Source: Agrostemma githago (Eukaryota > Streptophyta > Magnoliopsida > Caryophyllales > Caryophyllaceae). From it: a stretch of 64,000 bases of DNA. Under the pieces are notes generated by a model. The model was not told where the DNA came from and searched no databases. It worked only from the letters and a program-made list of their open reading frames with translations. The DNA is taken from positions 2,604,001 to 2,668,000 of the forward strand of contig OY288242.1 in NCBI GenBank assembly GCA_958450325.1, written 5' to 3'. Within the stretch, counting starts at the first letter, position 1. The number at the start of each line of letters is the position of its first letter. The translations under genes and the position numbers were made by a program. Of this stretch, positions 1 through 10,323 are shown piece by piece.

Positions 1-2373
1 ATAAGGGGGTTTCTCGGAAAAGTCCAATACATCAGCCGGTTCATTTCGAAACTAACCATGGTATGCGAACCCATCTTCAAAAAGCTAAAAATCGGAGAAC
101 GGGTGCTATGGGACGGCAAATGTCAAGCGGCTTTTGACAAAATCAAGGAGATGTTGTCTGCTCCGCCGGTACTAATGCCACCTCAACACGGTCTGCCTTT
201 GTCGTTATACCTAACGACGACGGAGACGGCCATGGGGGCTATGCTGGCCCAGACAGTCGATTCAGAAGAACGGGCTATTTACTACATCAGTAAAAAGTTC
301 CTCGAATATGAGTGCAAATATACAATGCTCGAAAAGACGTGCCTAGCATTGGTTTGGGCTACTAAAAAGCTCCGACATTACATGCTCAGTCACGAGGTAC
401 ATGTGCTATCCAAAATGGATCCTATCAAGTACTTATTTGAGAAGCCCATCCTCAACGGCAGGATGTCAAGATGGACTTTAATGTTATCCGAGTTCGACCT
501 CAAATTTGTACCATTAAAAGCCATCAAAGGCCGGGTAGTTGCCGAGTTCCTCGCTGACGGCCCAATATCCGAAGAAGGCCACACCAATACATGGGCCTTT
601 CCTGATGAAGACATATTCCATACCGATACGGAAGTGTGGGATTTATATTTCGATGGGGCATCCAACTTCCGAGGATTTGGGGTCGGAATCCTGTTAATTT
701 CACCCCGAGGGGAACACACTCCCTTATCCATCAAGTTGGACTTCGACGTGACCAACAACGCAGCCGAATACGAAGCATGCATTCACGGGTTGCAAGCCGC
801 CGCTGATTTAGGGGTAACAAACCTCCGGGTCCACGGTGATTCATCATTAGTCATCAATCAAGCACTCCAAAAATGGAAAACTCGGAACGCCAATCTCGTG
901 GCTTACCAAGCACGGGTAAGAGTTCTAGAAAAACAATTTCAAAAGGTAGAATACATTTATCTGCCCCGGGAAGAGAATCAGTTCGCAGATGCACTTTCCA
1001 AATTAGCATCTTTACTGAACATCCCGGATCACCTGGCCAGCATGCCAATCTGTGTCGAAAGAAGGTCCGAGCCAGCCTACATCCACGCCATTCAGGATAT
1101 CGAGATAACTGACCCGGAGCCTTGGTATCAAGCTGTCCTAACCTACCTGACAACGGGAGAGTACCCCCCGGAAGCTGAAAATCGGGCCAAAAAGGCCCTA
1201 CGAAGATTAGCAACCCAATTTGTTCGAACTGATGACGGGCAATTGTACAAAAAGACGGCACAGGGGGCTCTACTCCTATGCATTGACAAAATACAGGCCG
1301 AAAAGGTCATGGCCGAGGTCCATGATGGTGAAAACGGCCCGCATATGAACGCTCATATGCTAGCCCGAAAAATCATGAGGCTCGGGTACTATTGGAACAC
1401 CATGGAAACAGACTGTCAGTTGTATGTCAAACACTGCCATAACTGTCAGATCTTCGCCAATGTACAGCATATGCCATCTTTCCTATTATATACCATGACA
1501 TCACCATGGCCATTTTCGACATGGGGTATTGACATAATTGGAAAGGTGCATCCTTCCGGGACGGGAGGTCATTGCTTCATCTTGGTGGCCATCGACTACT
1601 TCACCAAATGGGTCGAAGCCGAGTCATACCGTGTCTTGAACGCCAAGCACGTGGCCAAATTTATCCAAAATAAAATAATATGCCGGTATGGGATCCCGCA
1701 CGAGTTCATCAGCGATCACGGGACCCACTTTCAAGCTGAAACTGCCGCATTGCTGGCAAAATACAAAATTCAAAGGCATACATCTTCGCCTTACCGACCT
1801 CAAACAAATGGAGCGGTAGAAGCGGCCAATAAAACAATTGTCACCATACTTAAAAAGATGGCTGAAAATTACCGGGACTGGCCCGACAAAATACCTTTTT
1901 CCCTATGGGGATATCGAACCTCAATCCGCACCGCGACCGGGGCAACCCCGTATTACTTGACGTACGGAATGGAAGCGGTCCAACCAGTCGAGCTAGAGGT
2001 GTCATCCCTTAGGATCCTACTTGAAAGCCAAGTACCTGAGGCAGATTGGGTCCAAGCCCGATACGATTCGCTAGTCCTTTTAGACGAACGGCGATCCCGG
2101 GCTCTCAACAACATTCAAATATATCAAAAAAGGATCCAACGGGCTTTCAACAAACGGGTTAGGCCCAGGAACATCAAGGAAGGGAATCTGGTCCTAAAAT
2201 CGGTTCGTGCCTTACTACCGGTTGACCCAAGGGGTAAATTCAAACCCAACTGGGCTGGGCCATACTTAGTCAAGAAGGTCCTGTCAGGAGGAGCGGTGAT
2301 GCTGACAGACTTGGACGGGAACGAATTTGTCAACCGAACCAACTTGGACCAGCTGAAGCGCTACTACCCATAA
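1..2373 (+). CDS. pol: Pol polyprotein, C-terminal part (RT end, RNase H, archaeal-type RNase H, integrase)
   Basis: Open from the first base (the frame runs upstream of the first ATG at 58) to TAA at 2371-2373 with no stop or frameshift. Order, counted from the ATG at 58: end of RT before residue 1; Ty3-type RNase H about 45-150; a second RNase H about 195-320 with all four acidic residues (FDGAS, AAEYEA, HGDSS, FADAL); integrase zinc finger about 420-465 (H-H, then CQLYVKHCHNC); DDE core about 490-650 (GIDIIG, ISDHG, GAVEAAN); C-terminal region ending KRYYP. The enzymes would convert element RNA to DNA and insert it. Catalytic residues in view are intact, so this copy looks recently active or domestically silent. 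Lineage call is secure; activity is inference. Confidence 0.95.
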   Translation: MRGFLGKVQYISRFISKLTMVCEPIFKKLKIGERVLWDGKCQAAFDKIKEMLSAPPVLMPPQHGLPLSLYLTTTETAMGAMLAQTVDSEERAIYYISKKFLEYECKYTMLEKTCLALVWATKKLRHYMLSHEVHVLSKMDPIKYLFEKPILNGRMSRWTLMLSEFDLKFVPLKAIKGRVVAEFLADGPISEEGHTNTWAFPDEDIFHTDTEVWDLYFDGASNFRGFGVGILLISPRGEHTPLSIKLDFDVTNNAAEYEACIHGLQAAADLGVTNLRVHGDSSLVINQALQKWKTRNANLVAYQARVRVLEKQFQKVEYIYLPREENQFADALSKLASLLNIPDHLASMPICVERRSEPAYIHAIQDIEITDPEPWYQAVLTYLTTGEYPPEAENRAKKALRRLATQFVRTDDGQLYKKTAQGALLLCIDKIQAEKVMAEVHDGENGPHMNAHMLARKIMRLGYYWNTMETDCQLYVKHCHNCQIFANVQHMPSFLLYTMTSPWPFSTWGIDIIGKVHPSGTGGHCFILVAIDYFTKWVEAESYRVLNAKHVAKFIQNKIICRYGIPHEFISDHGTHFQAETAALLAKYKIQRHTSSPYRPQTNGAVEAANKTIVTILKKMAENYRDWPDKIPFSLWGYRTSIRTATGATPYYLTYGMEAVQPVELEVSSLRILLESQVPEADWVQARYDSLVLLDERRSRALNNIQIYQKRIQRAFNKRVRPRNIKEGNLVLKSVRALLPVDPRGKFKPNWAGPYLVKKVLSGGAVMLTDLDGNEFVNRTNLDQLKRYYP

Positions 2374-2745
2374 ACCTCCATCTCAATGTCATTTGCAAAA
2401 ATTTATAAAAATTTGTCCTTTTTATAAATTTTCAAATTTTAGACAAGTCAATAAGCTAGAATTAACTATTTTACTGTCACACATCTTGAATTGCAAAAAA
2501 AAAAATCAATCAAATCAATTTTGAACTACGTTTGATTTGATTCCGCTATTTGTGGATACGTAGGCAACCCCTCAAAAGGGTACAACCACTGCAATAAACG
2601 AAAAGACGGGAACGGTGTTCAATAATATGTCTTCTATTAATATCTCGATAAACTCGGGATTACAAAAAAAAAACGCCAAAACGGCATACACAAAAAAATC
2701 ACACCACAAAAATAATAATACTATTCAAATAATAAAATAAGGAGA
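2374..2745. other. Non-coding gap between pol and the convergent antisense gene
   Basis: AT-rich with A-tracts (for example around 2495-2505, 2665-2700) and no open frame of note. Both pol and the antisense gene end here, so it should hold both 3' ends. A poly(A)-signal-like AATAAAATAA on + lies at about 2730-2740. Confidence 0.5.
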
Positions 2746-4616
2746 CTAGTATCCGGGCATTTTCCCCTTCCCCTTGTCCTTCGGGTCGCGTGGAGCCTGG
2801 GGTCTTCGGGGTGGTGGCGAACGTTCCCGAATCACAAGTGGAACCTCCTTAGCCCGAGCCCGTTTCTTTGACGACGGGTCTTCAATCACGGTCTTCGGCC
2901 CAAGTCGGGCCCGCACATGCTCAGGCAGTCTATCCCGTGGGCCAAGTCGGTCCTGCACGGGTAGTCTTGGGCCCAGTCTCCTTTCCAAGTCCATCTGGGG
3001 GCTCACCTTCCCACAAGCACCTTTAGCACTAGACCCTTCAGCTTGAGTCTTAGTCTTCTTCTTGTGACCGGACATTAGACGAACCAGGGTAGCTGGAGTG
3101 TCTCCTTCATCAAAGAACCCCCTGTTGTCTTTAGCTTGCTCCCTTCTCAGCAGATCGAAGGCTTCATCGACTTTCAAAGCAGCTCGGGCTTTAGCATCTC
3201 CTGCTTTGGTCCACTTCGTATAAGAATCTGAAACCCAGATTGAATGGCGAGATTTGACAACGGGCCAAGTATGCCGTGTGTACCACCTTTGCATCCAGGT
3301 GTCACACATTACGTCAGTCAGTTGGGTGGGGTCACTCACAACTGCTTCAACTTCAGGGATTCGTTGGGTCCATCCATACTGCCTGAGTATGCGATCAGGA
3401 TAGAGATGAACCGTCTGCTTGAAAGAAAGGATCACCTGATAGCGGGCTCTGTCCCTTGGGTCCAAGCCACTCCAAAGGTAGATGGGCCACCATGGAACTA
3501 CCCATCGAATTAACGGGCCGCCATGAAAAGACAAAACCTCGTCCCAGTACTTCTGCGTAATCTGACGAGAAAAGTCAATGGCCCGCCTCCTCGTCATCAC
3601 CTGGTTATGACGGTAGTTGCCCGCATCGAGAGGAGGATCTATCACTGATAGTCTCTCATATAGCCAAATCTGCAAAAGGAAACAAAAGCATGAGATTCCA
3701 AGGCAAAATAGGCGTTCGCCTAAAGGCCACTCGGTCGAGTGCTTGGGACACTCGATCGAGTGGTACCCCTGAACGCAAACAGGAGGCTCTGTACGAGGGC
3801 ACTCGATCGAGTGCCAGGGTGACTCGATCGAGTGGCACCTCCGAAGACAGATCAGGAGAGTTCCATCGAGGGTACTCGACCGAGTGCCTGGGTGGCTCGA
3901 TCGAGTACCCCCTGCAGTAAAAAAAAAATCGCAAAAAAATCAAAGAAATTGAATTAAGAAGTCAAGTGACATACTTGCAACAAACGGGTGCTCCCGGTAA
4001 GACGAATGGATGAGTCCCTTTTGCGATCGTCTAATCCTTGGATAATCTCGCCCGTGATCAACCAAGTCGGGTTGTGCTCAGTCTCCATCAGATCCACTAC
4101 GGTCAAAAGACGGGTGCTTCCCATACAAGATAACAGGTCCATATGACCCTCGAAAGCATATACATGGAGCATGCAAAAAGAGAAAGCCCTACGGCTGTAA
4201 GCCGGTCTAACCCGAACATCAAGTGAATTCATAAATTTCTCAGCCAAGTCGATCAGAGAAATTTTATCACCATCCATCATACGGGATACCTCGTTGTGAG
4301 AAAGCCCTAGAAATTCTCTCAACTTCCTCCTCGGGTCATAGATCGAATATGGGACAGCGGGACGGAGTATCGGGTTCCATCCCCCTATAGCCGCAATCTC
4401 CTCGGGTAAAGGGCAGACTTCGCCCCGAGGGAAAGCAAAGACATGATATATGTCATCCCAATAAGCCAGGCAAACATCCAGAAAGTAGCGGTCAACCACC
4501 ATCTGACGGAACGGGTACAATTGGGTTATCCCCGTCTGATTCAAAGCCACCCTATCTGCATCCCTAAAGCGACGGGACCACTCCTGCAACATCACGTTCA
4601 ACCTATCAATCCCCAT
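2746..4616 (-). CDS. Antisense two-exon gene with plant mobile domain, inside element A
   Basis: Two exons on -: 4616-3975 and 3669-2746, joined in phase 0 into about 521 aa without a stop. The donor reads CAA|GTATGT and the acceptor TTTCCTTTTGCAG|ATT. The start is the ATG at 4616. The N-terminal half carries the signature of the aminotransferase-like plant mobile domain (FAFPRGEVCPLPEEIAAIGG, about residues 65-85). The C-terminal 100 residues are basic and low-complexity (KKKTK, KGKGK), perhaps nuclear. Antisense genes of this type are known in Tat elements, with unknown function; the same domain occurs in host silencing factors such as MAIN and MAIL1. A TATA box lies 123 bp upstream. Splicing is inferred from sites and reading frame only. 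Confidence 0.8.
3670..3974 (-). repeat. Intron of the antisense gene with three paired palindromes
   Basis: The 305 bp intron holds six copies of ACTCGRYCGAGT or one-base variants, starting at 3729/3750, 3801/3822 and 3874/3895 (the last begins GCTCG). Each pair is exactly 21 bp apart start to start. The pairs occupy over half of the intron, and the exons contain none. Confidence 0.85.
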
Positions 4617-4738
4617 GGCTAACCTTCTCAAGAAGATGGAGGGACTTTCTTTTTACTTTAAGGGAATTAAAGAGACTTTCTTCTAGGAAGAGCTTGTTTG
4701 TGATGGGACTTATGAAGAAAATCGAGGGCAAGGAGGGG

Positions 4739-4749
4739 CTATATATAAC
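4739..4749 (-). promoter_or_regulatory. TATA box of the antisense gene
   Basis: On - this reads GTTATATATAG, 123 bp upstream of the ATG at 4616, a normal distance for a plant core promoter plus a short leader. It suggests the antisense gene has its own promoter and is not a chance open frame. Confidence 0.6.
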
Positions 4750-5301
4750 ATTAGCCTTGCAAACTATTTAGGAAAATTTCCTAATCTCAATAGGAATCGA
4801 ACCACAATCCTAGTCTCAATACTAGCATGGAAATCTCCATCCCGAACTTTCCTAATCTTTGTTAGGAGTCAAAAATCTCAAAGTTTCCAAAATTCAAAAA
4901 AAATCTCAAAATCTCAAATTTTCAAAATTTCAAAAATTCAAATTTTCAAAAAATCATTTCTTCCCAGCGCGAGTCATTTTTACTGCCTACGTGTTGCATA
5001 CATTTTATGTGGCTCATACAGGTACGACTCAAATAGGGAAGTGCAACCCACGATAATTCCCCAGCGGAAGCCAACGACGGCATTTCAAGGGATGAGTCTA
5101 CATACAGGCGCACCCAGGACTTACGAGACAAGTCCAATTCCCCACGGAGTTATCGGCTCAGGTATGACTTCTAGCTTGCGGCTGGCGAGCCCTTCACGCA
5201 AGTCTAATGGACTATAAACGACCCGGCCGGAAGTCCGCCAGGTTGCAATCCTCGATTGGCCTGGTGGATACTCTGACTTTCGCCCTGTCCAAGCCTCAGT
5301 C
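4750..5301 (+). other. Untranslated spacer before the polypurine tract of element A
   Basis: 4860-4960 is a run of AAAATCTCAAA/TTTCAAAATT-like words. 5050-5314 is conserved, in inverse orientation, at 27322-27560 next to the 3' LTR of the nested pol-less Tat element. No coding potential seen. Confidence 0.6.
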
Positions 5302-5314
5302 AGAGTGGGGGCTC
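5302..5314 (+). promoter_or_regulatory. Polypurine tract of element A
   Basis: AGAGTGGGGGCTC lies immediately before the LTR start TGTAGACAC. The identical word abuts the 3' LTR of the nested Tat element (27322-27335, -). It would prime plus-strand DNA synthesis. Confidence 0.8.
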
Positions 5315-5703
5315 TGTAGACACTCGCATTTTGACTGCCAGGTGTCTATGGTAGTTTCCCAAAAAAACACCCGATGATGATCGGACGCTAACATGCTTCT
5401 ATGCGTTCGGATACGGGCTCAAATCCATTAATCGCTGGCTAACACACTTACCGAGTACAAATCTCACAAAATCAACCTCAAATCCAGGCCCAGCGGGCCG
5501 TTTCCAATCAAACAAGGCTAATTTGGGCCGAAACCGACACCGGAATTAAAACCGACTCGTCACGATTGGGTCAATCCCGGTCAAAGTCGTTTCCGAGACA
5601 TACCAAACAACCCCTCAAACATCAAAAGCCCAATTCAAACTCAAACTCATCAAATATCCATGGTCAAGGTCCAAGCGAGTGACCCGCGCGACCCAGCTGG
5701 GCC

Positions 5704-5807
5704 ACTCGATCGAGTGCCTCACCCACTCGATCGAGTGGGCCCTTATTCAAGCCCGACGGCTGGCGTAACAGGCCACTCAGCCGAGTTAGCCACCTACTCG
5801 GTCGAGT
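5704..5807. promoter_or_regulatory. Two paired palindromes just upstream of the LTR TATA box
   Basis: ACTCGRYCGAGT-type copies start at 5704/5725 and 5775/5796 (5775 reads ACTCAGCCGAGT), each pair 21 bp apart. The last copy ends 28 bp before the TATA box. The same arrangement occurs in both LTRs of the nested Tat element. Confidence 0.75.
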
Positions 5808-5834
5808 AACCCTAAACCGAAGCCCTAACTTTTC

Positions 5835-5843
5835 CTATATAAG
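5835..5843 (+). promoter_or_regulatory. LTR TATA box, element A
   Basis: CTATATAAG, 520 bp into the LTR, followed by a leader-like AC-rich stretch. Likely the U3/R promoter of the element. The start site is not mapped. Confidence 0.65.
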
Positions 5844-6956
5844 CAACCCTCATGCACCCCTCTTCAAGAACCTTTTGGACAACTTTCGAAACCCTAGAAG
5901 CAACCATACACATACTCATACTACGTCTTTTACAAACCTTAATCAAACCCTAAGCAATACACTAGCAAAAACCCTAAACCTAGTTTAGGAATCAACAACC
6001 CGAGCCACCATAACTTAACCTCCATAAACCTCGAAGACTCTAGTGTTAAAGCCACGGTTACGAGTTCTAATCCGAGACAAGAACATGTAGGTTGAGGGTG
6101 TCAAAACCCCGTTTCTTCTCTTTTCTTTCTCCTTCTCGCGTCGTGTCGTCTTTATACGGGTCGTTTTTATTTATTTATTCCGTTTTATCGTTATTATCGC
6201 ATCATTAATATCGATAATACTAATATCAAAACATTAAAATACCTATCAATTTGTGTCGAGTATGAGTGATATCGGAATGAGGAAACACGAACATACAAGT
6301 GTACTGCACACAGCGTTGACGGTCGCTTGTTCTGATATCCCGATTACTTGATTATTGCGATAGGTTAACTTCAACAATAGTTTTCATATCGTTTGTATCA
6401 TTATTGTTATTCGCATGTCGCATCGATTTCTCAAAAAACAAACGTCGTACTTTAATAAGGGTCGAAACCCGTTGACACGGATCCGACATCACAATCCCTA
6501 GGGATTTATTTCGATGTCGGAAAAGTCGAGGGAATCAAGTTTTTTATTTATTCAAGTAAAGCGTAGATTTTAGATTCGATACCAATTCCGTAATTGGGTA
6601 TCGAATTTAACAATCAAGTCGTATGAATTAATTAGCGTGATTTGTTCATATCACGATAATTAATTTACAACGACCAAAATCAATTTATTTACTTTTTTCT
6701 ATTTCACTCTAATATTCCATATCGATTCAAATAATCGAGTATGGGATATAATGAGTATTCAAGGTTAGAGTCGGGTATAAATTCAACAATATTTATACTC
6801 GGTTCAACAAAATTTGCGATTTATAAAAAACCAAGTCGAGCGTAAATTGTGCAATATTTATGTCCGATTCGGTAAAATCGTCAAACTCTCAAAAATCAAA
6901 AGCAATTTCAAAATCAACGTCAAAATTGCAAACGAATTACAATTCGTACAGGGGGC

Positions 6957-7177
6957 ACTCGACCGAGTGCCTAACCCACTCGGTCGAGTGGTACCCCAAA
7001 AATCGGATCAGAATGTCTGTTACGACACCCACTCGGTCGAGTCTCACAGTGACTCGGTCGAGTGGCCATGTACTCGACCGAGTTAGTCAATAACTCGGCC
7101 GAGTATGGTCCATAACGCAAAACAGAAACCTATTTTCAGGGTTTACTCGATCGAGTCTCCCGACTACTCGATCGAGT
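6957..7177. repeat. Four paired palindromes in the LTR interior
   Basis: Copies start at 6957/6978, 7031/7052, 7072/7093 and 7145/7166, each pair 21 bp apart. Centres vary (GACC, GGTC, GGCC, GATC) while the ACTCG...CGAGT arms are constant. The cluster lies 1.64-1.86 kb into the LTR. The nested Tat LTR has two pairs at 1.56-1.67 kb from its start. Confidence 0.8.
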
Positions 7178-7968
7178 GACCTCGTAACGACCAAAACATA
7201 AGTCATGCATCCTTCTTTTCGAAACTCGATAGTATTTCACGACTTAGGTCAACGCGTGCATAATTAATCACGTGTATACTATCTTTTCAAATCATGCATC
7301 ATCTTGTACATTATTCAATTCAATTCATTATTTGCACCAACCGTTAATATCGATTTACCGTTACTAACCGTTTGCTTGTTTCTTTTGTCAATTTAATTCT
7401 TGTTCGTTTATTGTACTAAATGAACCCGCATGCTAAATTCCACTTTGACGTAGAATTAATTGCATTAAATTGACTTAGAAACTCTTTTCAAATTCAATTC
7501 ACATGTTTAGGGAAAATACTCTTTGCATATCATTTTCCCGTTTTACTAACGCGCGTATTAGAAAGTCACTCGAATTCTTAGTAGAGGCCGCTAGTGTGCG
7601 GGCGGGGTTGGGTGTCCTTTGTGAGCTTCCCAACACGTACCCTCACCCCTTACTCAGAACCTCGGTTTCCGGATGCCCGAAACCGTTGGCGCACGAGAGT
7701 CATTCAATACACAATATCCGATAACGTCGGTATTGGTATCAAATGCAAAGGGACGAGCCCAATAAACTCTGACATCGGAAATGGGCCGTATTTTGTATAC
7801 GGACCACTACGACATAGAGTGGGCTCGAATGGTTCCGAATAACCACAAAATTCGGTGGCGACTCCACATAGACCTAAATTTCAATTCGATCCATTCTCAT
7901 ATGGAGATTCATTCGCCTACCCAAACCCGCGCGTGGCCGCGTCGGGGTGGACCTATGTCATGTCCACA

Positions 7969-8353
7969 CTTTGCGCCTTACCCAACCACAAAGAACGACA
8001 GAACTGTAAACCAGTGGTGAGCGGTGTTCAAAACTAAGCCACGGGGGCACTATGACTCTGACCTCTTCCAAGAGGACGTCATTTCTAGTGGTACAACATT
8101 GTCTCCAGTTGATGAGAATCTTTTTGCAAATGATGATGATGACAATAATGAGGTGGATGTGGGGGAAGATTTTGAAGACGATGAAGGCAGTGAAGAGGAG
8201 GAAGGTGCTTCTAGTGATATGGTCGAGGAGAAGGATGACACCAATGATTTAGAGGTCAATGACGAGGAGGACGAAAATGACGTCGAGGAAGAGGATGTCG
8301 TTGGTTCGAGTAGGCAAGTGGAAGATGACAACGACAGTGACGATGATTTTTAG
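7969..8353 (+). pseudogene. TNPD-type CACTA transposase, C-terminal end, broken
   Basis: Translation immediately right of the LTR reads FAPYPTTKNDRTVNQW, then TGA at 8016-8018, then AVFKTKPRGHYD and an acidic tail of Asp/Glu runs to TAG at 8351-8353. This resembles the tail of Tnp2 transposases, where a WW pair precedes the V-K-KPR motif, so the stop is probably a mutated Trp codon. The gene is also cut by insertion of element A. The family call rests on recalled motif similarity. Confidence 0.7.
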
Positions 8354-8465
8354 TAGGGTATAGTTTTAGTAACTTATATTATTTGTACATAGTAATCTAC
8401 ATTACATATTTTTTTTCAAGATTATTTCAATATTATGATGTCAGTTTCTAACTTTCAAGTATTAC

Positions 8466-9975
8466 ATGTCTGCAGATATGGCGTTGGGCAGCAGGCTGAG
8501 GTTTGGTAGTTCGAGCAGCATCAGGAACAGGGACCGGCAACATCAGGAAGACCAAGAAGAGAACCGGCAGGAGGACGAACAACAAGTGGAGAACGAGGAG
8601 GAGGTGCAGGGCAATGAGCAACCAGAACAACCGCAACCACAACAGGATGAAGTGCTTCGATACACAGACGACGGGCGCCTAATAATTGGCCCCGAGTCCA
8701 CATGGTGAGACATTGTGTTTCCTTTTTTTTGTGAGACATCATCTTATTTCACTCTTTGGTGTAGGTTTCGTACTCGTGCGACGGTGACTGGTGCCAAGGA
8801 CAGTTTCATGAATGATTTGACTACTTACTGCACGAGTTGGACCAAGTTGCCTCTGTGGCAACGGGAGAAGTGGTTTGCCAACTTCAAGGTACACCAATTT
8901 CTGATTTTTATTAATTATCTGTTACTGTTTACAGATTACTAATACAGTGACAACAAACTATCTTGCAGTTGAAACACTTTTACAACGATGGTCTCGAGGT
9001 GGCTGTGAGAGACAGATACATGGATGTCGCGAAGGACAGATACAAAGACATGATGTATAAGATGGCGAGCGATGAAAAGTTACAGAAACACCTTAGAGGT
9101 TCGATTACTAAATTGGTGTTAGTACTTGAACAGAAAGTTGTATATATATTCAAAACATTTATTGATCTCAAAGTGTATAAATTGTAGGTGACGCCATCCA
9201 ACAGTTCCAAACAGCGCGCTCCGACCCAAAGTTCCTTAAAAGATCCGTCCAGGCGAAAAAGAACAAGAGGCGGGGAGGGGACCCCGAGGCGGAGGCGGAG
9301 TGCACCCACTACGGTGGGTCGCAGTCGATGCACCAGCGGGCCATGAACGTTAGTATTTTCGTACCTTTGATTTTTATATTGGATTCTTATTTAATGTTTT
9401 CATTATAAAAATAAATGAAAAATATACATGTACTGTCAACAGGTGAAGAAGAAAATCGGAGAATTCCCTCCTCCTGTGCAGCTATTTCTCGACGCGAAGA
9501 GTAAGGGGGACGATGCCACCGGTCGATCATTCGCCACGAAGAAGGATATGGACACTTGAGTAAGTTTCAAACACAAGATTTCGTTACTTTTTTTTCTTCA
9601 AACAATCAACCTAGTCATGACTTCAATTTCTTTCAGAGATCGTATTTGGCGGCCACTAGAGCGCCCGAGAATGAAGGTGTGGACCCGAGCACGATTTGGT
9701 TCAGAGTCGCGGAGGGATACCGCAAGGGAGCGGTGTACGGTACGGGGAACGCTCATTCCCTGTACTGGACACCACCCAATGTTCGGGGCGCCCATGCGAC
9801 CTCGATGGAGTGTGTACCATCCGAGATGGCTGAGATGAGGGCGGAACTTCAAGAGGAGAGGGCGCAACGGGCAGCTATGGCCGAGCAGATGAAGGAGCAG
9901 AATGAGAGGCTGAAGACGCAGGAGTCCATTAACCTGCAAATTCTGGAAGAGCTACGGCGTCTTAGGAACACGTAG
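8466..9975 (+). pseudogene. TNPA-like CACTA accessory protein (plant transposase Ptta/En/Spm type), broken
   Basis: Six exons fit GT-AG sites in frame: 8466-8704, 8765-8888, 8969-9098, 9188-9348, 9443-9559 and 9637-9975. The start could be 8466 or 8478. Order: Gln/Glu-rich N-terminus, a Trp-rich core (TSWTKLPLWQREKWF), a KKNKRRGG basic patch, the family signature SQSMHQRAMN, the segment around STIWFRVAEGYRKG, and a C-terminal coiled coil with MRAELQEERAQRAAM. Exon 5 ends in TGA (9557-9559) directly before GTAAGT, where homologues have Trp, so the product would be truncated before its last 112 residues. Proteins of this class bind subterminal repeats and assist transposition. Confidence 0.75.
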
Positions 9976-10323
9976 CAGTATAACTGCAACTCCGGCCCCA
10001 CTCCCCGATTCCCGGATCCTAGAGACCCCTTCGGTGACGGTGGTAGTGGTGCGGTGCGTCAGCTAGTTTCCCTGTTGGCTGAGTTGATTGAATGAAAACA
10101 ATTTGTAGTTTCTGAATGCTTGTTGAAAAAACAGTTTGTAACAATACTTTTAATTTAGTGTATTCACGACGTTTGCGTACTTGGTTGCCAATTTTGGAGT
10201 GTGAAGCTTGCGTAACGTTTGGAACAACGTTTGGAATGATGTTTGGGATGTATTGTGGTTGTTGGTTTGTTTTATTGTGCAGATTTTGGCTAGAAAAATA
10301 ATAAATATAACCGGCCTATTTCT

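Larger units (their letters stand above)
1..7968 (+). mobile_element. Tat-lineage Ty3/gypsy LTR retrotransposon, 3' part (element A)
   Basis: The 5' LTR, gag and most of RT lie left of the window. Seen in order: pol end (to 2373), an antisense spliced gene (4616-2746), a polypurine tract (about 5302-5314) and a 3' LTR (5315-7968) with TG...CA ends. Tat/Retand/Ogre assignment rests on the second, archaeal-type RNase H between RNase H and integrase, and on the antisense plant-mobile-domain gene, both known traits of that lineage. The right flank begins CTTTG and reads on in frame as CACTA transposase, so the element landed in that gene. The matching target duplication must be outside the window. 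Confidence 0.9.
5315..7968 (+). repeat. 3' LTR of element A, 2654 bp
   Basis: Begins TGTAGACAC after the polypurine tract and ends TGTCCACA before CACTA coding sequence. Both ends, and the last ~450 bp (about 7560-7968), match the LTRs of the nested Tat element in inverse orientation. Much of the middle has diverged. It holds paired palindromes at 5704-5807 and 6957-7177 and a TATA box at 5835. Confidence 0.9.

Noticed and set aside
390..1261. Open frames on - opposite pol (130 and 135 codons)
   Set aside because: No recognisable motif, and they lie opposite an intact pol frame; composition shadows.
3724..3910. CRISPR-like array from the regularly spaced palindromes
   Set aside because: Eukaryotic retrotransposon context, repeats of 12 bp with near-constant short spacers, no cas genes.
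8024..8353. Acidic 109-residue frame as an independent gene
   Set aside because: It is in frame with the upstream TNPD-type sequence once a Trp-to-TGA change is allowed, so it is the transposase tail.
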